Shown here: in pieces, positions 21,688-32,959 of the stretch
How positions within the stretch are numbered: the first letter of the stretch is position 1
Layout: every line of letters begins with the position of its first letter
Source of the DNA: Euborellia annulipes
Lineage: Eukaryota; Arthropoda; Insecta; Dermaptera; Anisolabididae
NCBI GenBank assembly: GCA_023213315.1
Contig: JAKCPI010009314.1
Coordinates: 1 to 64,000, forward strand
DNA: 64,000 nucleotides
Reading direction: 5' to 3'
The notes under the pieces: model-generated
What the model was told of the DNA's origin: nothing
The model's database searches: none
What the model saw: only the letters and a program-made list of their open reading frames with translations
Translations under genes and position numbers: made by a program

Positions 21688-22320
21688 TAAAAAATCTGGT
21701 GTGACTGTCGCACAGCACACAACTTTTTCTTACCGAATCGGAAGTTGTGTACTGTGCTTGTCACACCAGATTTTTTGTGTCGACATATATTCAGTTTCCG
21801 ACAGTACTGTACATTCGATTTTCAAGATGTGAAAATATTTATATTTTGTTACCATGGCAACCATTTCTCCTATCTTTTTTATGGAGTACAAGAGTAAAGT
21901 GGTCTTCAGAAGATTTCAATGACAAAATGAGAATATACATTTTAAAGAGCATCTAAAAAATAATTGATTTTTGAATTTAAAAAAATCGTTGGAGCGAATT
22001 TTAAGGAAATCGAAAAAAAAAAAACTGAAAAAGTGCATCAGTAAAGTACTAGTACTCTTTGGTCGATTTTGTTCAAAGGCTTCGTGTCACGTCCCAGGGG
22101 GTGCCTAACTTAAATATAAAATTTCAACCTCCTAGCTCTTTTCGTTATTGAGATATTTTGTTCACAGACAGAGAGACCATGTCGCAAAAACCACTTTTTT
22201 GGATTCAAGGAACCTCAAAACGTGTATATCCATCAAAATCTCGACATCGAATTTTTAGGGACATGAACCAATACTTTCTCTCTCTATATATATTACATTT
22301 ATATAGAGTTAAGAGAAAGT
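21688..22320 (-). mobile_element. Element A copy
   Basis: Full-length arrangement on the minus strand with both terminal hairpins. The following AAAAAGATAAATT string recurs after the copy that ends at 61220. Confidence 0.9.
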
Positions 22321-22329
22321 AAAAAGATA

Positions 22330-22780
22330 AATTAGTTTTAATCAGGTAATTAATTTTAATTTTCAATTATGAATTCATTAAAAAAATTATCATTATTATT
22401 AGATGACTCTTCTATTTGAATAATATATAAATTTGAATATTTTAAATAAATATTATTCCTTAGAGCAGCCATTACAAACATGTTCCTCTAATGAAGTGTG
22501 GAAATACATGGAAACTCGCACATTAACTTAACAAACTTTTTTTTTTATAAGAATAAATTATTTTAATTTTTAAGTAATTAAAATAAAATAAATAATAAAC
22601 GATTTTGTTCACATCTGCTCAAATGCGATGGGCTGCTTATGGATGGAGATAACAAGTTGTCCGAGCTCAGATCTTCTTTTTGTTAAAGAAAGTAAAAGTT
22701 AAATTCATATGTGAGAATAGAGTTAATTACAGCGGCGGTGCCATGAAAGAAGTAATGAAAAATATTTTGTATGTTATTTT
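22330..22780. other. No gene seen
   Basis: AT-rich spacer between element A copies. Confidence 0.4.
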
Positions 22781-22782
22781 GC

Positions 22783-22850
22783 TGGGGTTCCAGGAAATCG
22801 AACCCAGGATCTCCAGAACTTCCTTTGAAAGAATGAGCTACGAGGTTGTA
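22783..22850 (-). mobile_element. tRNA-like SINE head (fragment)
   Basis: On the minus strand an A-box-like CGTAGCTCATTC and a B box CTGGGTTCGATTTCC with flanking CCTGG words are recognisable. It abuts the next element A. Confidence 0.45.
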
Positions 22851-23640
22851 ATTTTATGTTAAGGCAGCCCATGGGACGTGACACGAAGCTTTTGAACAAA
22901 ATCGACCAAAGAGTACTAGTACTTTACTGATGTACTTTTTCAGTTTTTTTTCGATTTTCTCAAAATTCGCTCCAACAATTTTGATTAAAATTCAAAAATC
23001 AATTATTTTTTAGATGCTTTTTAAAATGTATATTCTCATTTTGCCATTGAAATCTTCTGAAGACCACTTTACTCTTGTACTCCATAGAAAAGATAGGAGA
23101 AATGGTTGCCATGGTAACAAAATATTAATATTTTCCCATACTTATAAACTTTACATCTTGAATTCAAATGTACCGTACTGTCGGAACTAAATATATGCTG
23201 ACACAAAAATCTATGGGACAAGCACAGAACACAACCTTCGGTAATCGAAAGTTGTGTGCTGTGCGACAGTCCACCGCCCTCGGGGTATGGCGTAGAGGTA
23301 GCGTGCTAACCTCATATACCAAACGTCGCGGGTTCGGACCCCAGGCAGTCCGATGATTTTATTTAAGCCAATTGGATACCAAATGGCTTAAATAAGAATG
23401 CCTGGACCCCATATATGTATATTTATTAATAACGGTTATCGTAAAAGTCTTATATGGCCTCAGTTGCCGAAAAGACTGTATGAATGTGTGGGTGTGAGTG
23501 TGAATGAGAAAAAAGTGTAAAAAAAAAAAAACCAAACTGTCGGACTAATATATGCCAACACAAAAAAAACAAAAAAAAAAAAGAAAAAAAACGACGAATT
23601 GGGGGTTGGGGGGCGACAAGTCACACCAGATTTTTTTCAA
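22830..23640 (+). mobile_element. Element A copy interrupted by a SINE
   Basis: 5' truncated. The right-hand hairpin starts normally near 23211, is broken by the SINE at 23275-23532, and a second, rearranged 3' piece (CTGTCGGACTAATATATGCC ... GTCACACCAGATTTTT) follows. Confidence 0.8.
23275..23532 (+). mobile_element. tRNA-derived SINE, subtype 2
   Basis: Same organisation as 16521-16760: GCCCTCGGGGTATGGCGTAG head, GGGTTCGGACCCC B box, TTTAAGCCAATTGG hairpin, GTTGCCGAAAAGACTG tail, a GTGTGGGTGTGAGTGTG stretch and an A-rich end. It sits inside an element A terminal hairpin. Confidence 0.85.
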
Positions 23641-23852
23641 ATCTTGGCACTCCATTTTTATTATTATTTTTCACTCGACAAAAATGAGAATTAAATATTT
23701 TTTGTTGTTGTTTCCCATATCAACAAGTTTAGAGTTCCCTTCACAGGATTTGGTGTATAGATTCAAAAAAAATATTTACAAATATTGATAAAAGGTGGCT
23801 GTAGACTTTAAAATGGATTTAGAAAACGCAGCAGCGAATATAATTATATAAA

Positions 23853-23998
23853 CAAATTTTATTTAATTAATTAAAACGTCGACGTTTCGGTCGCCAATTG
23901 CAACCTTCTTTAACAATTAATCGTACTGATGAAGGTCGTGATTGAAGACAGAAACGTCGACGATTAATTAATTAAATAAATAAATTTATTTAATTTCC
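23853..23998. repeat. Small fold-back with hammerhead core
   Basis: Arms TTTAATTAATTAAAACGTCG and CGTCGACGATTAATTAATTA pair around a centre that holds a hammerhead-like motif on each strand. The left one has AAAGAAGG where CTGANGA is expected. Confidence 0.75.
23916..23968 (+). ncRNA. Hammerhead-like ribozyme with 9-bp stem I
   Basis: Stem I ATTAATCGT (23916-23924) and ACGATTAAT (23960-23968) pair perfectly, with one A/G mismatch next to the core. Core CTGATGA is at 23926-23932, GAAAC at 23951-23955, GTC at 23956-23958. Stem II is poorly paired in this copy. Confidence 0.6.
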
Positions 23999-23999
23999 T

Positions 24000-25040
24000 T
24001 GACTGCCTCGACTCCCATATCTATTTTACAAATATTTTCGTATATTTTAATTAGAAATTAGAAATATTTTGAGTTTTTCATTTTTTGATCCTTTGTGACT
24101 GTAAAAGCCATCAGCCCTTTATAATTAATTACTTTATATACGGATCTTGTTTAAAAACAATGATCTTGGTGGTTGTGCTTTAATTTATTAATAAAAAAAT
24201 ATGTCGTTTTAAGCTTCCTTAGAACACCCTCCAGGCGCAATATAGGTAATAAAAAAAAAATAATAATTTTTGAGACTCTGGCTGCTTTAGGATTTAATTA
24301 ATTAGAAAGAGGCGGCGTTTGAGGCGGTCAAAGACAAAAAGTCATCAAGCTGGTATTCTAGGAAAGAGCAAGATGGCGGCCGGTCGTTGCTGTCGCCATT
24401 TCCTAGGCTCTTCTCTCCTCCTTCCGAGCCTAGGGATTTTTTTTTGTTTTGTTTTGTTTTGTTTTCGTTCTTGCTTTATTCAACCGGAACATTATCTTTT
24501 TCCTTTAATTTCCTGCCGAGATAAAATATTAAAAAAAAAAAAAAAAAAAAAAATATTTATTACACGGTTTAATTTTTATAGTGATTTGAAAAATAACGCC
24601 ATTTTCTTTTTGTTTTAATTTATTTATCGCTATTTTAATTAAAAAAAGTCATTAATATTATAATAATACCCTATACCACTATTTTCAAAAAATATACCTA
24701 TACATTTCCGGTTAAAAATTAAGATAGTATGATAATGTTATAAGATTAGACGGCGTAATAATGATATAAATTGAGGAAAATTTTAGTGATATTGTAGTAT
24801 AGGAGGTATAACATAACCTCGATCTATTAATAACTCAATCCTTTTTCTTTCACACAATATAATTATATATAGCCTATACTCGTATATAAAGGATGAAAAG
24901 GCGATTAGAACGGAAGTTTCTTTTTCTACCTGAGGCACCTCAATTAAATTTCAAAAAACTTGTTTCTGGCACCCTTTTTTTCTTGTTCATCTACACATCT
25001 AAATATAATGGAGAATCAAAACGTTAAGGAAATAATTTTT
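24000..25040. other. No gene seen
   Basis: Contains a GC-richer patch at 24305-24435 (AAGATGGCGGCC..., with CCTAGG words in inverse orientation), a TTTTG run and an A tract at 24531-24552. Splice signals are not convincing. Confidence 0.35.
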
Positions 25041-25174
25041 ACTTTCGTCCCTATATATGAAATATATAGAGAGAGAAAGTATTGGTTTCATGTCAAAAAT
25101 TCGATGTCGAGATTTTGATGGATCTTCAGTTTTGAGGTCCCCTGAATCAAAAAGTGGTTTTGGACATGGTTGTC

Positions 25175-25210
<36 letters not shown>

Positions 25211-26047
25211 TGTGTGTGTGTGTCTGTGTGTGTTCAATTTTAAGATGAAGGAATTGAGCTAGGAGGCTGAAATTTTATATTTAAGTTAAACACCCCCGGG
25301 ACGACAAAATAAGCTTTTAATCAAAATCGGCCAAAAAGTACTAGTACTTTACTGATGTACTTTTTCAGTTTTTTCGATTTTCTCAAAATTCGCTCTAACG
25401 ATTTTGATTAAAATTCAAAAATCAATTATTTTTTAGATGCTCTTTCAAATGTATATTCTCGTTTTGCCCTCAAAATTGTTTGAAGCACACTTTACTCTTG
25501 TGCTTCATAGGAAAGATAGGGAGAAATAAATGGTTGCATGTAACGAATTTAAATCTTTTTCTTTTCTTTTTATTAGATTAAAAATCAATTAATATTTAAA
25601 CGCCCATTTTTTTTTCGGAGAAAACATTCTCTCTCTCACAAAACTATCTTCTCTCTTTCTACGCGTTTTAAATTTTTCTACCTTATCTTCGCATTTGGCC
25701 AATGTTAATTTCCTATAGGGATTTGTATGTTAATTTCGATTCAAAAGGGGGTCCCCTTTGGAACTTTTTAACATTTAAAATTTTTTTTTCCAATTCTTAT
25801 GAAATTTTGTATTTATTTACGAATCTATATTGTGTATAAAATGTCCAAATATGAGATTAAAATTTTGAAAATAACCATAGTTTATTTCAAGCAATCAACA
25901 TTTAAAATGCAAGTTTGAAACTAAGGTGCTATCGGAAACTAAATATATCTCGACACAAAAAATCTGGTGTGACCAACAGTGCACAACTTTCTCTTACCGA
26001 AGGGTAAGAGAAAGTTGTGTGCTGTGCGCCAGTCACACCAGATTTTT
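25041..26047 (+). mobile_element. Element A, long chimeric form (1.0 kb)
   Basis: The left hairpin and first 500 bp are standard, with a long (TG)n at 25180-25235. After GAAATAAATGGTTGCATG the usual sequence is replaced by a roughly 420-bp module (CTTTTTCTTTTC ... AAGGGGGTCCCCTTTGG ... AAGGTGCTATCGGAAAC) before the standard right hairpin. The module also occurs inverted at 16100-16500. Confidence 0.85.
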
Positions 26048-26049
26048 TT

Positions 26050-26690
26050 TTTTAATATAAACGTAGATTGCTGAAATATAGTCAACCCAAATGACCAATT
26101 CATTTTTTTGATTAATTGCTCTAAATCAGAGCACAGTTGTTAATTAATTTATTTATTTATTTATAATAATATTTCACTTATACAGTAGATTGCTCTAGGA
26201 AAAATTTTATTAGTGGTTCGATTCGCGCCCCAAACAAAAAAAAATTATTTATATTGAACTGGCTATATAAAAAAAAATAAAAATTCATGATTTTTTTTAT
26301 ATAGATAAAAAAAATTATTTGAAATCGATTAGTGAAAACCAAAAATTTTTTTATTGCCCCTGTGATTTTATATTAATTTTAATTAATCACCTTTTTGAAA
26401 GTGAAGCCGAAAGGACCCGAACTTAGCCGAAGTCTAGTGTGACGTCACCAACTTGATCCTGGTTTTGCCTAGTCACCGCATGTCTCGGTTTATCAGCTGT
26501 CTATTTCCTGCACTTGACTAGTACACGTGTTTTCCAGGTTCCTTCTCTTATTAAAGTGTTAGAATATTATAAATATTTATTATAAAATATATTATTTCTA
26601 TTGAACTGGCTACAAAGCAATTGAAATAAATTCAAGTATAAACAGGTTTTTATGCCCACAGAGCGATCAGAAATGTCAATAATAGTTTCA
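26050..26690. other. No gene seen; possible SINE head
   Basis: AT-rich. AGTGGTTCGATTCGCGCCCC at 26212-26231 looks like a B box of a degenerate tRNA-SINE. Confidence 0.35.
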
Positions 26691-26695
26691 TTTTT

Positions 26696-26873
26696 ACTTT
26701 CTCTTACTTCTATTAATATTTGGTCTCTACTGGTATAAAATATAAAAAATTTCTCAGAATTCTAATACATATATTGGCGGGAACTAAATATACGCCCACA
26801 GAAAATATCTGGTGTGACAAACTCAGAACACAACTTTCTCTTACCAAATGTACGACCATTCACACCAGATTTG
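26696..26873 (+). mobile_element. Element A internal-deletion derivative
   Basis: Only the ends remain: a degenerate ACTTTCTCTTAC start and the CTGGTGTGACAAACTCAG...TTCACACCAG right hairpin; the middle 500 bp are missing. Confidence 0.7.
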
Positions 26874-26879
26874 TAAATT

Positions 26880-27876
26880 TTAAATGTTAAAACAACAAAG
26901 TAATGAGCCCTAATCGGCCTCGTTTCAAATTTAAAAACAAAGTATGAATTTGTCAGATTGAATATATATTAAAATATTTCATATTTGTCTATAGATAATA
27001 TTATTCAACAAATCTTCATTATTCATTAAAACGGCGAATACGAATAAATAGAGAGAGCGAACCCTAAATCAGAATGCAAATGGAAGGTGATTGGTCACGG
27101 CCTGAGTCCTAATGACCCACACTACTACTAACAGAGTATAATCATACGACTAGAGCCAACTCCTACGCAATTTGAATATTAGCTTTCCGACAATTATAAT
27201 TGGACCATAGTCATCCATACTGGCATGATTAATGGCTAAAATTCCTAAGGGTGGGGGAGTCGGACTCAAAAATATACTAATTAATAAATCATTTGCTTGT
27301 TTTTTTTTTACTTTTCCTTTTCTTCTTTTAAGATCAAGGAAAAAGATATAATTCAGTTTGTCATTAGAAAATGATCAATGGGTCTATTTACTATTTTAGA
27401 TCTATAATTAAAAGCTCTTATTTTTAGAGAAATCACCAAGTTTTTGTTATAATTATATGTCTTAATTACAAAACAAAAGGTATTGCGGGGGCGTATCTAA
27501 TATAGCACTGGGAGATTCTGAATGATATCGACTAAAAATAAACAAATCCTCTTAGAATTAATTAGATATTTCCAATTATAATTTTTTTTTTTTTTTTTCA
27601 GTTTTTAGAAAGAATTTAAACGTCAAGTTAAATTGCAAATCTACCTTGAATTATTGAGGGCGAATTTGGATGAAACATTAATATGACTTTTTCTTTTATT
27701 ATTATCATCCATATGTTACTTAGTTTTTGCTACTACTACTTACTCTGTGCATAGCATATATCAAAAAACTTCTTAACGCCGTTGAGCTAGGCCTCCCAAA
27801 CGACACAAGCACACTAATGCCGTGTCTAACTCAATGGCGCTAAAAGGTTTTATGATAGTGCCAATTTTATTATTAT
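26880..27876. other. No gene seen
   Basis: AT-rich, with a slightly richer patch at 27080-27260. No ORF or repeat copy identified. Confidence 0.35.
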
Positions 27877-27943
27877 GGATGAGTAAATAAAATCCGGAGC
27901 TGATGATCAGGCAATTTATTTGGATTACTTCCGTCCTCTATAA

Positions 27944-27982
27944 GTCGACGTTTCGGAGCCAAAAAGACTCCTTCTTTAGGTG
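27944..27982 (-). ncRNA. Hammerhead-like ribozyme (left arm), strong stem II
   Basis: Minus strand: core CTAAAGA (one change from CTGANGA), an extra A, stem II GGAGTC/GGCTCC (6 bp with one G-U) closed by TTTTT, GAAAC, GTC. Stem I is weak. Confidence 0.5.
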
Positions 27983-28058
27983 TCAAAAAGATCTAGCGAG
28001 ATTAATCATAGCTTTTTATGACAAAATTGAGGGCTATTTGTTTTTTTGACACCCCATG

Positions 28059-28094
28059 GTCCTGAAGAAGTCGTTTTGGCTCCGAAACGTCGAC
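28059..28094 (+). ncRNA. Hammerhead-like ribozyme (right arm)
   Basis: Core CTGAAGA (28062-28068), GAAAC (28084-28088), GTC (28089-28091), and a minimal stem I GTC/GAC. Stem II has lost several pairs compared with the left arm: the intact core is in one arm and the intact stem II in the other. Confidence 0.5.
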
Positions 28095-28216
28095 TTATAG
28101 CGGACGGAAGTAATCCAAATAAATTGCCTGATCATCAGCTCCGGATTTTATTTACTCATCCTTCTCAACAATATCCTCCACGCTGCCCCTATCTTCATCA
28201 CATTATTACCAGTGTT

Positions 28217-28345
28217 AAAGCCCGCCGAACGCCCCCTGGACCCCCTTGCTCTCCTTCGGCGAGCAAATGCAAAATTTTAAAGTTTTAAATTTCCCTCTCT
28301 AATTTCAGTTGCTTTTTCTCTGGTCAATTAGCGCCCTGACAGGCA
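28217..28345. repeat. Dispersed repeat D, copy 2
   Basis: AAAGCCCGCCGAACGCC start, then a run of about 31 identical bases with 47455-47490 (begins TGCAAAATTTTAAAGTTTTA). Confidence 0.6.
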
Positions 28346-28389
28346 CATACACACTACTCAAGTCAGAGGCTAGCGCTTTATATATAGTA

Positions 28390-28500
28390 ATATTTTGATC
28401 AGAATCCCCGTTTATTTACCCGAAGTGCTTTCGAGCACGAAGACACACACCTCAAACCCAATCGGCCTCTGACCATCTACCGGCACCCCGTGAAGTTACA
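28390..28500 (-). repeat. Dispersed repeat E, copy 1
   Basis: Read on the minus strand (TGCCGGTAGATGGTCAGAGG, GGGTTTGAGGTGTGTGTC, CGAAAGCACTTCGGGT) it aligns with 58060-58125. Confidence 0.55.
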
Positions 28501-28509
28501 TTATTTCCT

Positions 28510-28950
28510 ATTTCTATCTCCTCCTCCTGGGTTCATTTTTAGCTAACGAGTTAATCCTTATTTCTGGTTCCTTTTTATCCAACCCCTTGTATGCAAGGGA
28601 ATGATATCCTTGTTTGAAGAGGGACTCCCTCAGCACCGACGTGTAGTCTGCTCTTTTCAAGGGAACCTTACCATAGGACGGGACGTTAGCAACTTCCTCT
28701 CCTCGGAGAGTTACCAGTGGGTAGTGCCAATATATTTTCTTTGAGTGAAACATATTTTAGTACAAAGTAATAGAATTTTTCATGTTTTTAAGCTGGACAG
28801 TGGGAGATTTGTAAAATAAATTTATAGTTTTTTTTTTTTTTTAATAGAAAAAAGTCGTTTTGACCATAAAACTCTCATAATTTCCACCTAGGAATATAAA
28901 TAATTAATTATTTATTTTCTTATAAAATTAAAAACCTGTAAAATAGCATC
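28510..28950. other. Unassigned, GC-richer at 28510-28740
   Basis: A 79-codon minus-strand frame (28514-28753) runs through this patch. It is unrecognised, and start and context give no support, so it is not called as a gene. Confidence 0.25.
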
Positions 28951-28956
28951 TATTTA

Positions 28957-28999
28957 ATAATTTTCTAATAGTTTATACTATAAACTATTAGAAAATTAT
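28957..28999. repeat. Perfect 43-bp palindrome
   Basis: Two 21-bp arms (28957-28977 and 28979-28999), perfect inverse complements around a single central C. Core TAATAGTTTATA/TATAAACTATTA. Confidence 0.9.
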
Positions 29000-29204
29000 C
29001 CTATTAAACTTTATAGGAAGTTTATTTGTTTCTTTTACTTAATAACTATTTCATTTGCCTAATTAAATATTTAATCAAAAAAAAAAAAAATTCCATTTAG
29101 AAAATAATTAAAAATTTCACCATTTAGAAATCATGAAATTAAAAATTTTATTGTTACTAAATCATCATTAAGAAAACATTTATACAAATAAATGAAAGAT
29201 TTAA

Positions 29205-29600
29205 GGCGGCTACACACGTAACTGCAAGCTTGACAAGCATGCAAGTACAATCTTTTTGTACAAGCAAACTGTAGCGTCTGTAGGATAATTTTGCGCAAGC
29301 ATTTTAATTGTGCAAGCCGCTTGATGCTCGATTGAATTTTAATCATGTACAAGCATATTGCGCAAGCAAAACTCTCCGCCATTTTATAGACATCTTGACA
29401 TTTGACATTTATTTATTTATTGTGACTCTGTTTAAAACAAGTATTTCTTGTTAGTTATCTTCGAATAAATAATCTTCCGAGTTTGACATGTTTAGGTTAA
29501 TTTTTGGCATAAGCTGTTTCTTGCACAACTTGATGTTGCATGCTTGTACAAAAAGATTGTACATGCATGCTTGTCAAGTTTGTAGATTTGCCTTTATACC
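29205..29600. mobile_element. Inverted-repeat element, about 400 bp
   Basis: ACTTGACAAGCATGC.TGTAC and the adjoining AATCTTTTTGTACAAGC at 29225-29270 are mirrored at 29535-29580. The outer words AAGGCGGCTACA / TGTAGATTTGCCTT also pair. Frames crossing it are incidental. Confidence 0.7.
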
Positions 29601-29609
29601 CGACAATTT

Positions 29610-30160
29610 TGCCTAGGAATAAACAATACAGATATTTTTATTTCCCTTACAATATATACTGTATAAATTCTTTATTGAGAAATTTCAAACTGGACTGGAT
29701 CTATCAACAGACGAAAAAATAAAAGAAACAGAACAAGAAAATAAAAAATAAGGATCTTTAAATTCTAATTAAATTTTCATTTATTTATTTATTTATTTTT
29801 TTTTTAAATATTCTTGAATGGAATTTGTATTCAAATAAAAAGTATTGAAATCCAATTAACATATCGAAACGTCGCTGGGCCTGAGTAATATATTTTGAAT
29901 TATATCGTCACTCGAGAATTCTTCGAAGAATGCAAGCGATACATAAAAAAAAAAAATATGGCGGCTTAAATGAAAGAAGCGAATAATAAGAATAAGAATA
30001 AAAATCATCATCATTCTCTAAAGATCAATTGAAATGAATGATGGAATTAATTTAATATTTTGATATTCATGTATCGTTGTGCAAAAATTTATTTATTTAT
30101 TTTTTCTTTGGTTATTATTTAGATTTAAACACTCACATTAATCCGGTATTTATCTATTTT
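29610..30160. other. No gene seen
   Basis: AT-rich. An isolated CGAAACGTCGC at 29865 lacks the partner core of a hammerhead. Confidence 0.4.
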
Positions 30161-30161
30161 T

Positions 30162-30797
30162 ACTTTCTATTACCTATATGTATATGTTAATATACATACA
30201 GTAATTGGCTTCATGTCAAAAATTCGATGTCGAGATTTTGATGGATATACACGTTTTGAGATCCCCAAAACAAATGGTTTTTGCGACATGGTCTGTCTGT
30301 GTGTCTTGGTTCAACTTAAAGCATGAAGGAATTGAGCTAGGAAGTTGAAATTTTATATTTATGTTAGGCACCTCCCATGGGGCGTGAAAATAAGCTTTTA
30401 ATCAAAATCGGCCTAAAAGTACTAGTACTTTACTGATGTAGTTTTTCAGTTTTTCTTTCGATTTTTTCAAAATTCGCTCCAACGATTTTGATTAAAATCA
30501 AAAAACAATTATTTTCTAGATGCTCTTTAAAATGTATATTCTCATTTTGTCATTGAAATCTTCTGAAGACCACTTTACTCTAGTACTTCATAAAAAAGAT
30601 AAGAGAAATGGTTCCATGGTACAAAATTTAAATATTTTCTCATACTTATAAATTTTACATCTTGCAATTCGAATGTACCGTACTGTCGGAAACTAAATAT
30701 ATTTCGTCACAAAAATTCTGGTGTGACAAGCAAAGAACACAACTTTCTCTTGCCGAAGAGCAAGTTGTGTGCTGCGCGACAGTCACACCAGATTTTT
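30162..30797 (+). mobile_element. Element A copy
   Basis: Complete arrangement from a diverged left hairpin (ACTTTCTATTACC) to the CTGGTGTGACAAGCAAAG...CAGTCACACCAG right hairpin. Confidence 0.88.
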
Positions 30798-31001
30798 AAT
30801 TCTTAAACGTTTTTTTTTTTTATTATATGAACCACATCTGGCATGCTAATTTTATTTAGGCAAGGATGCAGGAAGGAAAAACAAAATCTCTTGAATTATC
30901 TTATCTTATAGGCTTACTATCAAACGAGCAAAGAATTGTTTGTTTGTAAGCACATCAGTTCTCGAAAACTGCTCTAACAATTTTTTATTTAAGGCCCATT
31001 A

Positions 31002-31041
31002 GACTAACGTTTCGGTCTCGGCCGGGACCATCTTCAGAGCT
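31002..31041 (-). ncRNA. Solitary hammerhead-like motif
   Basis: Minus strand: AGCT, CTGAAGA (31031-31037), stem II GGTC/GACC with an 8-nt loop, GAAAC (31009-31013), GTT (31006-31008). Stem I is about 3 bp. Unlike the others it is not in an obvious fold-back. Confidence 0.45.
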
Positions 31042-31049
31042 TATGGCTG

Positions 31050-32160
31050 TTTTTGTTTTTCCTCCCTACAGCCGAAAAATTATTACTGCTAATGGTGGTT
31101 CATATTATAATTTCTCTCGACATCACTTATTAAATTTCAATCTACTTTTTATTTTTATTTTTCTTGAAAAAATCATTGAATTTTTTTAATCACTATGGGC
31201 AGCCCCCCCCCCCCCCCCCATGGCGACGCCCAAGCAGGTTGTAGGAAAATTTAATTAATTTTCATTTAAAAAAATAAAAGCTTGACTTTGTTATGTAAAT
31301 ATATCCTTCTATCAGGACAAAAAGTATAAAAAGTTTATTTTTATGACTTCAATAAGGGTATTAGTCATATTCAAATGGCTAACATTTTAAGCGGGTTTTT
31401 CGATAATGGATATTTTATTGACACCATCACGCCGATTAATTAAGTATTCTTTGACAATATACTTTTTTCTCTCAATTTTATGGAGAGATATCAAATCATA
31501 AATTAAAAATTTTTACTTTCTCTTATTTTTTTTAAACGTCTTTCATCTATATTTATACACACTCATGGGGCAGAAGTAAATCTGATAGTGGACATGAAAT
31601 ATTTAGAATTTAGACGGAATATGTCGAAAAAGAATTGAACTCTCTTTGAACTCGTGTTTTTTTTTAATATCAGACTTCCCCTATCAACTTCAAAAAATTG
31701 ATAATAAAAAAAAACCCTGATCAATAAATACTACAAAATTGAATTTAGAAATAATTTAAATGTTCCAAATTACTTTAAAATGATCGTAGAAAATTGATCC
31801 CCCCCCCCTCCGTAATCAACCCTAATTTCTGTTTGTAAATTTAATTTTCTAAATTGGAATTAACCATCAAATATATATGAAAATAATTCAATCTAAAATG
31901 AAAAATGCGGTTTCAAAAAAAAAAATATTAATAAAAAAATTGAAGCAAATTGAAGAACAGCTGTGCATCTACAATTCAATAATTAATGAACAGAGTTGGT
32001 AAAATTTTTATAATTTTTTTTTTTTATAAGTTTCCTAATTGAGAATGGGAAAAATAGAAGAGAAAATAGATGTTTATATTATTTATTCGGGGACAGAGTA
32101 ATATCTGAAAATATTATAATATAAAATCCTTTAATTCCTGAGATTCTTTTAATTTTCAAC
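31050..32160. other. No gene seen; poly-C tracts
   Basis: Poly-C runs at 31204-31219 and 31799-31809 in AT-rich sequence. Confidence 0.4.
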
Positions 32161-32181
32161 TTTAATTATTAATAATTCTCC

Positions 32182-32388
32182 TATACCAAACGACGCGGGT
32201 TCGGACCCCAGGCAGTCCAATGATTTTATTTAAGCCATTTGGATAGCAGATGGCTTAAATATAAATGCCTGGACCCCCAATAGATATATATATTCATTAC
32301 AATTGTTATCGTCAGTCTTAAATGGCCTGGGTTGCCGAAGGACTGTTAATGTGTGTGTGAGTGTGAGTGTGAATGAGAAATAAGTGTG
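32182..32388 (+). mobile_element. 5'-truncated tRNA-derived SINE
   Basis: Starts inside the tRNA head (TATACCAAACGACG), keeps the GGGTTCGGACCCC B box, the TTTAAGCCATTTGG hairpin and the TTGCCGAAGGACTG tail. It is flanked by 18-bp direct repeats (32164-32181 and 32389-32406) with two mismatches, a classic LINE-mediated duplication. Confidence 0.87.
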
Positions 32389-32509
32389 AATTATTAGCAA
32401 TTCTCCATTTTGCATTTTCTCAAGGAATACTCATCGAATTTCGATTCAATTTTTATAATGAAATGAAAAAAAAGCGGTCTTTTTTTTTAAGTATATTTTG
32501 CTCGTTTAG

Positions 32510-32715
32510 ACGAAGGCCATTAGCTTGCCATACACGAAAAGATCTGTCGGTATTGACCGTGCCGGTCCAAACGCACAGATTTATCTTTTCGTTTGTGGGC
32601 AAGCATGCGCCGGTTTTGACCGCTACGGACCAATCTTACCGCGGTCCAAACTCACGCTCTTATCTTTTCGTTAGTGGGCAAGCGACAGTTTTGACCGCCA
32701 CCGACCATCTCTTTG
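32510..32715. repeat. Inverted and direct repeat cluster around CTTTTCGT
   Basis: AAGCTTGCC-like, ATCTTTTCGTTNGTGGGCAAGC and GACCGNTNCGGACCAA words repeat two to three times in both orientations, suggesting a palindromic MITE that was partly duplicated. Confidence 0.55.
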
Positions 32716-32959
32716 AGTCGTGACTTTTGGAGGGGGACACAGGGGAGGACATGTTACTACAAAGAATTTTTTCATATTTTTGAACATTTAAAGAAAAAAG
32801 TTACCCGTCCCCCTTGATTAATTAATTAAGCTATTAATATTTTTCTTAGGTAATTTTTGAAGTCGTCAGGATCGTTATCTCTCAATTCTTTTAAGAGAGG
32901 AATATGGCTGTATTCCCCTCTTTTCAATAAAGTTTTTTGTCCACTTAGTACGTTTTTTT

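Larger units (their letters stand above)
27877..28162. repeat. 286-bp fold-back with hammerhead motif in each arm
   Basis: The left arm (GGATGAGTAAATAAAATCCG ...) is mirrored to the last base (...GGATTTTATTTACTCATCC). Arms are about 100 bp and nearly identical; the centre is unpaired. Confidence 0.9.

Noticed and set aside
29862..29880. CGAAACGTCGC as another hammerhead
   Set aside because: No CTGANGA strand within reach on either strand and no stem I complement.
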